Source of the DNA: Mariannaea sp. PMI_226
Lineage: Eukaryota; Ascomycota; Sordariomycetes; Hypocreales; Nectriaceae
Direction: 5' to 3'
Assembly: GCA_024336345.1 (NCBI GenBank)
Contig: JANFOG010000013.1
Span: 992,001 to 1,056,000, forward strand
Length of the DNA: 64,000 nucleotides
The position numbers and the translations under genes are program-made. The notes beneath the pieces are model-generated. The model was not told the DNA's origin. It ran no database searches and was given only the letters and a program-made list of their open reading frames with translations. Each line of letters opens with the position of its first letter. Position 1 is the stretch's first letter. Shown one piece after another: positions 58,198 through 64,000 of this stretch.

Positions 58198-60642
58198 ATG
58201 CCAAGCTCAGGGGTTATCAACAAGCGGACCGGCCACGGCCGCAGAAAGGAACGGACCATGGTCGCGTGTATAGCCTGCAAGCAGCGAAAACAGAAGGTAA
58301 TGTGTGACCCCGTATTGTGTAGCCGACGCAATCTTGTCTGACGCTAATTCACGATGGAAGTGTGATGGCCAGAGCCCAGCTTGTAGACACTGCGTCCGGG
58401 CTGGACAAGGTATGTGAGATTCTCGCTCGGCAACCAAAGCCTAGGATGGTGCCCTCGAAGTCAATTTGCTTATCAGATTCCCCACCGCAGTCTGCTTAGT
58501 AGAGGATCCTGTCACTAAGCAGCAGAAGCCTCGAGCCTACCTGCAATTCCTTGAGGAGCGTGTGGCCACTTTGGAGATGTTGCTCCAAGAAAATCACGCA
58601 GACATGCAGCGCGATCATTTCAATTCTTCACCAGCGGAACGTCCAGAACATGGCACAGAGACCACCGCTGATAGAGCGGAGGAGACTGCCCCGTCAAAAA
58701 CGCCTTCTCAAGAACAGATTGCCTACCGCAGAGACGAGATAAGAAGATTCGAAGGCGGGGATAACGATAACGATCTCTCGTGCAATATCAACACAGATGA
58801 TGCACCCCGACACCACGAGCTATCCCCCGAATTTGCCTCCTCCCTCTCTATTACGTCTTCACTGCAGCGCGTCCAACTTCAAGGCCCAGGAATGTCTATG
58901 GGTGGAATCTCAGATCCATTATTAACGAGTCAACAGCTAATTGTCCCATGCCCGCTTCCTAGAGCCGAGGTGGGGACAATACTGCTGCGGGCGTACTTTG
59001 ACGAGGTCCATCCACAATATCCGATTCTCCATAGAGATACGATACTTCAGTGGGAAAGGACGGTGTCCCGGGAGGTCCCGTCGGGAAGAGAAGCAAGTCA
59101 AGATCATATCATGATGTATTTTCTTAATATGGTAGGCCCCCAACATCCACCGTATGAACATGGGGCAGTGTGCTCACAATCTCAGGTCTATGCTATAAGC
59201 TCTTTGGTGTTGCAATACAACGGAGAAGGCTCTGCCAAAGTATGTCCCTTTTAGTTTTATGTGCAAGAAGGAGACTGAGCAGGCCTTAGGGTTTTCTAGC
59301 TGCTGCTCAACAGCATCAAGACTATGTTATACAGCTGAACAGTGTCGAGTCGGTCCAAGCAATCTTATGCCACGCTCTATACTCACTTTATTCACCCGTG
59401 GGTGTGTCAGTTTGGTGAGACGAACAAATTAAATCGAGTCCTGGCCTCATCTAATTCTGTGCTCAGGAGTCTTTCTGGTCTCGCCTTACGACAGTGCATA
59501 GAACTAGGATTTCACCGAATGAATAGAAGGTTCTATCCTAAGGAGAACCTATTGCGATCTGAACTTCGAAAACGAGTTTTTTGGTGCTCGTACAGTATGG
59601 ATCGAGCTGCTGCGATGACTCTAGGCAGACCATTCGGAGTCAGCGATGACGATATAGATATTGAGGTGAGTTTTCTCATACTGTCAACACTGACCTAAGA
59701 AGCTGAAAACATTGTAACGCATTATGCATACCTATTTCATGGACTGACAAGTTATGATTGTTTTAGTTGCCTCTTGATATCGATGATAACCACATAACGT
59801 CGACCATGGTCTATGGTCAACCACGCGTGGCTCCCAACGAACCTGCGACAGCCTTGTCAGCGGCGATTCACACATTTCGTCTCCGTCGAATCTGGTCCAA
59901 AATCCAGCGTGTCCACTATTCAATTGCGAAAGGACCCATAAGTGGCGTGCCGATTACAGAAGCTTTACGATCTGAGCTGGATGAATGGCACGCTTGCACG
60001 CCGAAACCGCTACAGCCTTCAACTCCCAAGCTGTCTGTATTTGGCTCCTGCGACTGGTTCCAGATTGCATTTGATCATTCCATCCTGCTCCTCTATTGTC
60101 CACAAATTGTGTCCAGCGATCCTTCAGAAACCATTTCCCTTGCACCCTATCACGAGTGCATTCGTGCCTCTAAGGAAATCTCTGAGCTGTACCGGCGTAT
60201 TTTCATCACCAACGCAGCCTCTTGTTCATGGGGATCTTTACATATTCTGTTCTTTGCAGGGCTAACCTACATCTACTGCCTGTGGTCGTCTACTGCAATT
60301 CGTGAGGCCGTAACATATCACGACATATATAAGACATGTACATCTTGTACCGTGGTTCTTTCCCTCATGGCTGAGCGCTGGAAGGCTGCTGCTCCACATA
60401 GAGACCTTTTCGACCTGCTGGCCAACCGAACTGTGTATGCTATGAGTAGCAAGGGTTGCCGGGGTTGGTCTAAGAAAATCAGTGTTGACGACGCGTCCAA
60501 TGGTGGGTATACTACCCAGGCGGAACCACTGATACATGATTGTGTCACCCAAATCGCACTTTCTGGTATGAGCATGGGTGTTGAAAGGTTAATTAGCGAG
60601 TTTCAGAAAGTGAACTTCCTCCAAAGCACCTCTACAAACTAA
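58198..60642 (+). CDS. Zn2Cys6 transcription factor with fungal_trans domain (seven exons)
   Basis: Exons 58198-58296, 58361-58409, 58491-59131, 59186-59239, 59314-59414, 59467-59665 and 59767-60642 give 672 aa. The zinc cluster spans three exons: CIACKQRKQK / CDGQSPACRHCVRAGQ / VC, so single-exon calls miss it. A linker (AYLQFLEERVATLEMLLQEN) and an acidic region precede the middle homology region: LRAYFDEVHPQYPILHRDT, LALRQCIELGFHR, KRVFWCSYSMDRAAAMTLGRP. The exon 4/5 junction is the least certain: the acceptor after CAACAG was chosen because an upstream one gives an early stop. Its neighbours suggest control of the PhzF/RidA/permease genes; it is 0.5 kb upstream of the permease. Confidence 0.87.
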
Positions 60643-61153
60643 AGAGCCTTGAGGTCGATATCTTCTAGGGATTTCATCGTCTTTTGGTCTATATATTGAA
60701 AACCTGGGAAATGGCTAGCTTCTTCTGCACGACAAGACAAACAGAAACTTGCAGGCTCTGTCCTCACGCTTTTGGCCAGGCTTGTTCCGAAGACATTTTA
60801 GGCGCAATTACGCCTTCTTCCGACAATAAGTATTTAATCTTGGCAGTTGAGTAGGCTTGTCCCGCCTTGGTTTTACTAATACGGTGGGTCGAGTAATCCC
60901 GTTGAAATTGTAAAACCAACTAACCTTCTTCAGACGCCTGACAGGATGCTGCCTTCGGAATTCTGCCGGCCAGTAACGATGGAGTCAGTCAAGAAAGTAA
61001 ACAAGTAGAGCAAGTGATATGAGTACTCTACTTAAGCTGAGACTGGGCCTTGGAGAATAAAAGGGAGTCTGCGCATCAAACGGGAGAGTATCTAACCATC
61101 TCCTTCAGTTGACATCTCTACTGGACTTCTTCTATGCTGTAAGGCTCCCAACA
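60643..61153. promoter_or_regulatory. Promoter region of the amino-acid permease
   Basis: 511 bp between the regulator stop and the permease ATG. No clear operator was recognised. A pyrimidine-rich leader precedes the start codon. Confidence 0.4.
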
Positions 61154-63000
61154 ATGTCCACTACCGACAGCCAAGTTATATCCTCCATCTCTTTCCCCCC
61201 TTCTATCCCTGCGGAAAAGTGTGCCAGTATCGAGGATGGCACTGTTACCATTCAACATGTGAACGATGTTCGCAAGTCAGAGCGCTTACACCGCCGTCTG
61301 GCTTCCCGCCACCTGTCTATGATAGCTATTGGTGGTGCTCTCGGGACAGGTTTGCTTATCGGGACAGGAACTGCACTCGAGCAAGGTGGGCCAGGCGCAA
61401 TCCTCATTACCTACTCTCTTGTCGGATGTGTAGTATACATGATGATGTGTGCCCTGGGAGAGATGGCGACCTGGTTGCCCATCCCAAGTGGTTTTCAAGG
61501 CCACGCAACACGATTCGTTGATCCTGCTATGGGGTTCGCGTTGGGATACACGTAAGACAGCCTTCACTAGCTCAACTAAAGAAGAGCGACTTATTAACGA
61601 GGTGTATAGTTACTGGTTCAAATATATCATCCTCTCACCCAACCAGGTCACCGCCGCGGCTTTGATAATACAGTACTGGGTTTCTCCAGACAAGGTCAAC
61701 CCCGGAGTGTTCATCACGATTTTCCTTGTAGCCCTTTTCATCATCAACTACTTTGGCGTCCGGTTGTTCGGCGAATTTGAATTCTGGCTATCGAGCTTCA
61801 AAATAATTGTCGTGGTTGGCCTCTTGCTTCTACTTCTGGTGCTCACTCTCGGAGGAGGGCCCGATCACGATCGTAAAGGTTTTCGATACTGGTCAAATCC
61901 TGGTGCTTTTCATGCTTTTATTAAAGGTTCGTTTTGTTTCATCCTTAAGATCATTCTGATCAACTCCTGTGTCGTCAACCTGTGGCTAATTTACTTCCTC
62001 AGGCGGGAGTGCGGGAAACTTTCTGACAATCGTCTCCTCTCTTACAACCTCCACCTTCGCATTTCTTGGGACAGAATTGATCGGTGTAACTGTTGGCGAA
62101 GCCGAGAATCCGCGCCGAGATATTCCCCGGGCGGTCAAGTTAACCTTTTTCCGAATCGTATTCTTCTATGTCTTTGGTGTCTTGCTCCTAGGCATGAACA
62201 TTCCTTACAACGCACCGGCGCTGATAGTCGCAAATGGAAAAGCTACATCTGCGTCAGCATCTCCATTCATTGTTGCCATGCAGAGCGCTGGTGTTACTAC
62301 CTTACCGGGTATCATGAACGCCTGCCTGCTATTTTTCATCTTCTCTGCCGCAAATTCCGACCTCTACATTGCCTCTCGTACCATCTATGGTCTCGCTGTA
62401 GAAGGGAGCGCTTTCAGGATTCTGGCACATACCGATTCTCGTGGCGTACCTATTTATTCTCTATGCCTTTCAGCATCGTTTTTGCTTCTGGCTTTCCTCA
62501 GCGTCTCCGAAAGCTCAGCTACCATCTTCAAATATTTCGTTAATCTGGTCACTGTCTTCGGCATCATGACTTGGATCTCGATATTCATCGCTCACATATG
62601 TTTTCGACGAGCCCGCCGCGCTCAGGGCATCGCCGACTCGGCTCTTGTCTACGTCGCGCCTCTTGGTGTGCACGGCTCCTGGTTTGGCCTTGGAGTCTGC
62701 ACCTTCATCGCCATATTTAAGAACTATTCTGTATTCATCCACAGCAGCGTAACCGGAGGCTCATACGGGAGTTTTGATTACAAGACATTTATCACGGGCT
62801 ACCTAGGTATCCCTTTGTATTTCGCTATGTATATTGGGCATAAGCTGGTTTTCGGTCACCGACCTATTGATCCTCTGACTGCTGATCTTCACAGTGGTAA
62901 AGAAGCAATTGATAACGAGGAGGCTGAATTTCTAGCTAATAGAGAAGCAAACGGAGGCAGGGCTCGTGGATGGTACAAGTTAGTCAGCTGGCTGTTCTGA
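61154..63000 (+). CDS. Amino-acid permease (APC superfamily, fungal YAT type)
   Basis: Three exons (61154-61551, 61610-61926, 62003-63000), 570 aa with about twelve membrane segments. The N-terminal signature is SRHLSMIAIGGALGTGLLIG, followed by EMATWLPIPSGF; later FLGTELIGVTVGEAENPRRD (conserved glycine/acidic pattern after segment 6), SAANSDLYIASRTIYGLA and the C-terminal GYKL-type region LGIPLYFAMYIGHKLVFG. These proton symporters import amino acids at the plasma membrane; the substrate is not predictable. The start at 61154 fits the usual short acidic N-terminus; the upstream frame has only a non-ATG extension. It probably supplies the substrate for the adjacent PhzF/RidA enzymes. Confidence 0.93.
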
Positions 63001-64000
63001 GCCGCCACTGTTATTCAATCACGACTGAGTCAACCCTACGCATGTCTCTGGATCAACAATATTGTTCTCTAACATAGTAAATGCTTCTCCGAGGGAATAC
63101 TACTAGCTAATGTTACGCTCCAAGGAGGCCAGGACATTAAATTTGGGCCAGTACGAAGTGAAGATGCAATCGAGGTGCATGATGCGCCATTCGATATTAC
63201 GTATTCAGAGATCCCACGCCAAGGATTCTATGAGACTATCTGCGGAGGCTCCGTCATAGTAGTTGCGTACATACAGTTCCCTGTCACGTCTTTATTGATG
63301 GACTGGTGCAAGCCAAAACCCGGAATAGTCGATTTGAAAGTCAGTCCCTTGAATGTGCTATGAAAATCCAGAAGGAAAAGCGTGGTCTTGGTGTAAATGC
63401 CCGTTAATGAATGGTGACTGTGACTATGCATATTGACGATACAGTCAAGCAATAATGAAGGTCCGCAAAGTCGCCCCATATTGATAGAACCATTTATCCG
63501 CAGCTACTTTGACCACATATGTCAATGTTTTGATCATAGATTGTCTTTCCAATCAATTATAGCATATATAATCCAACGATCATGAGACTTACCACGCAAA
63601 ATCTCGCTGCCTTGGCATCTGAACACTGATGCGTGGGTGCTTAGCAATCCATGATAGTGGCAGACAAGTCCGAAACCGTGGGTAACGACGAGGGCGCATA
63701 AGATGAGCCTAGAGGCAACGCCGGCCACTTTCCGGTTCGAACGCCTGACGGGCGCAGAGTACCCGGCCAAGCGGATGAGAAATATTAGTATTATTAATAG
63801 ATTATTCTGTTGAGCTTTGGCCTTATACGTTATGTTCGCTAACTGTTCATCTTCCTTGAGACCAAGAGTTTACTAGTCCGGTCATTCGCCTAGGGCGACA
63901 TGACGTAGGGCTCCGGAATCCACCCGGATAACTTATTTCGTTGCGACTTGATGCCACAGCTCACCTGCCACGGTAGTCTTTTGGAGGAGGCTCGTGGAGG
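63001..64000. other. Right end of the window, no gene recognised
   Basis: Short frames only (63175-63363 plus, 63534-63770 minus), without known motifs. A GTTCGAAC near 63735 resembles a tRNA B-box but has no matching A-box at proper distance. Confidence 0.5.

Noticed and set aside
63680..63790. tRNA gene on the minus strand
   Set aside because: A B-box-like GTTCGAAC is present, but the only A-box-like sequence is too close and no cloverleaf could be drawn.

Overview
The window reads as nuclear DNA of a filamentous ascomycete (Pezizomycotina). Most genes are split by short introns (about 45-90 nt, GTRNGT donors, CTAAC-like branch sites, YAG acceptors). The families are typical of accessory fungal regions: Zn2Cys6 regulators, MFS and APC permeases, P450s, a ferric reductase, a Pth11-like membrane protein and an NLR-type STAND protein. 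No rRNA, tRNA, CRISPR or intact transposon was recognised. Gene models were built by hand from reading frame and splice signals; each stated exon set keeps phase to the stop codon. The species cannot be named from the sequence.

Layout. (1) 1-9.9 kb: a gene tail at the left edge, then an NLR-like protein (alpha/beta hydrolase, NB-ARC, TPR-like region, ankyrin repeats) on the minus strand between two long non-coding stretches. (2) 10-16.2 kb: a phytanoyl-CoA-dioxygenase-like enzyme, cysteine dioxygenase and a MATE exporter. (3) 16.5-28.2 kb: a stand-alone histidinol-dehydrogenase-like enzyme, a Dal5-type MFS permease, an SDR, a 3-hydroxyacyl-CoA-dehydrogenase-like enzyme and a Zn2Cys6 regulator. 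The promoters of the four enzyme/transporter genes carry CGG-N7-CCG elements; three have the identical 13-mer CGGCCCCACTCCG or its complement and a fourth differs by one base. This looks like a small co-regulated catabolic cluster and is the best candidate for an undescribed system. (4) 29.4-33.5 kb: a sugar-porter MFS gene divergent from a CYP53-like P450. (5) 34.6-40 kb: a beheaded choline/carnitine acyltransferase, a second P450 and a Pth11-like membrane protein. (6) 42.2-51.2 kb: a divergent ER-targeted Hsp70-like protein without the usual ATPase phosphate loops, a ferric reductase and an unrecognised 496-residue protein. (7) 52.9-63 kb: a PhzF-like protein divergent from a RidA-like deaminase, two divergent Zn2Cys6 regulators and an amino-acid permease, possibly a second catabolic cluster.

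How they may work together: in region 3 the permease would bring in an anionic substrate, the dehydrogenases would oxidise its hydroxyl groups, and the linked regulator would switch the set through the shared element. In region 7 the permease would import an amino acid or related amine, and RidA and PhzF proteins would act on reactive enamine/imine or cyclic intermediates. Both are inferences from domain content and context.
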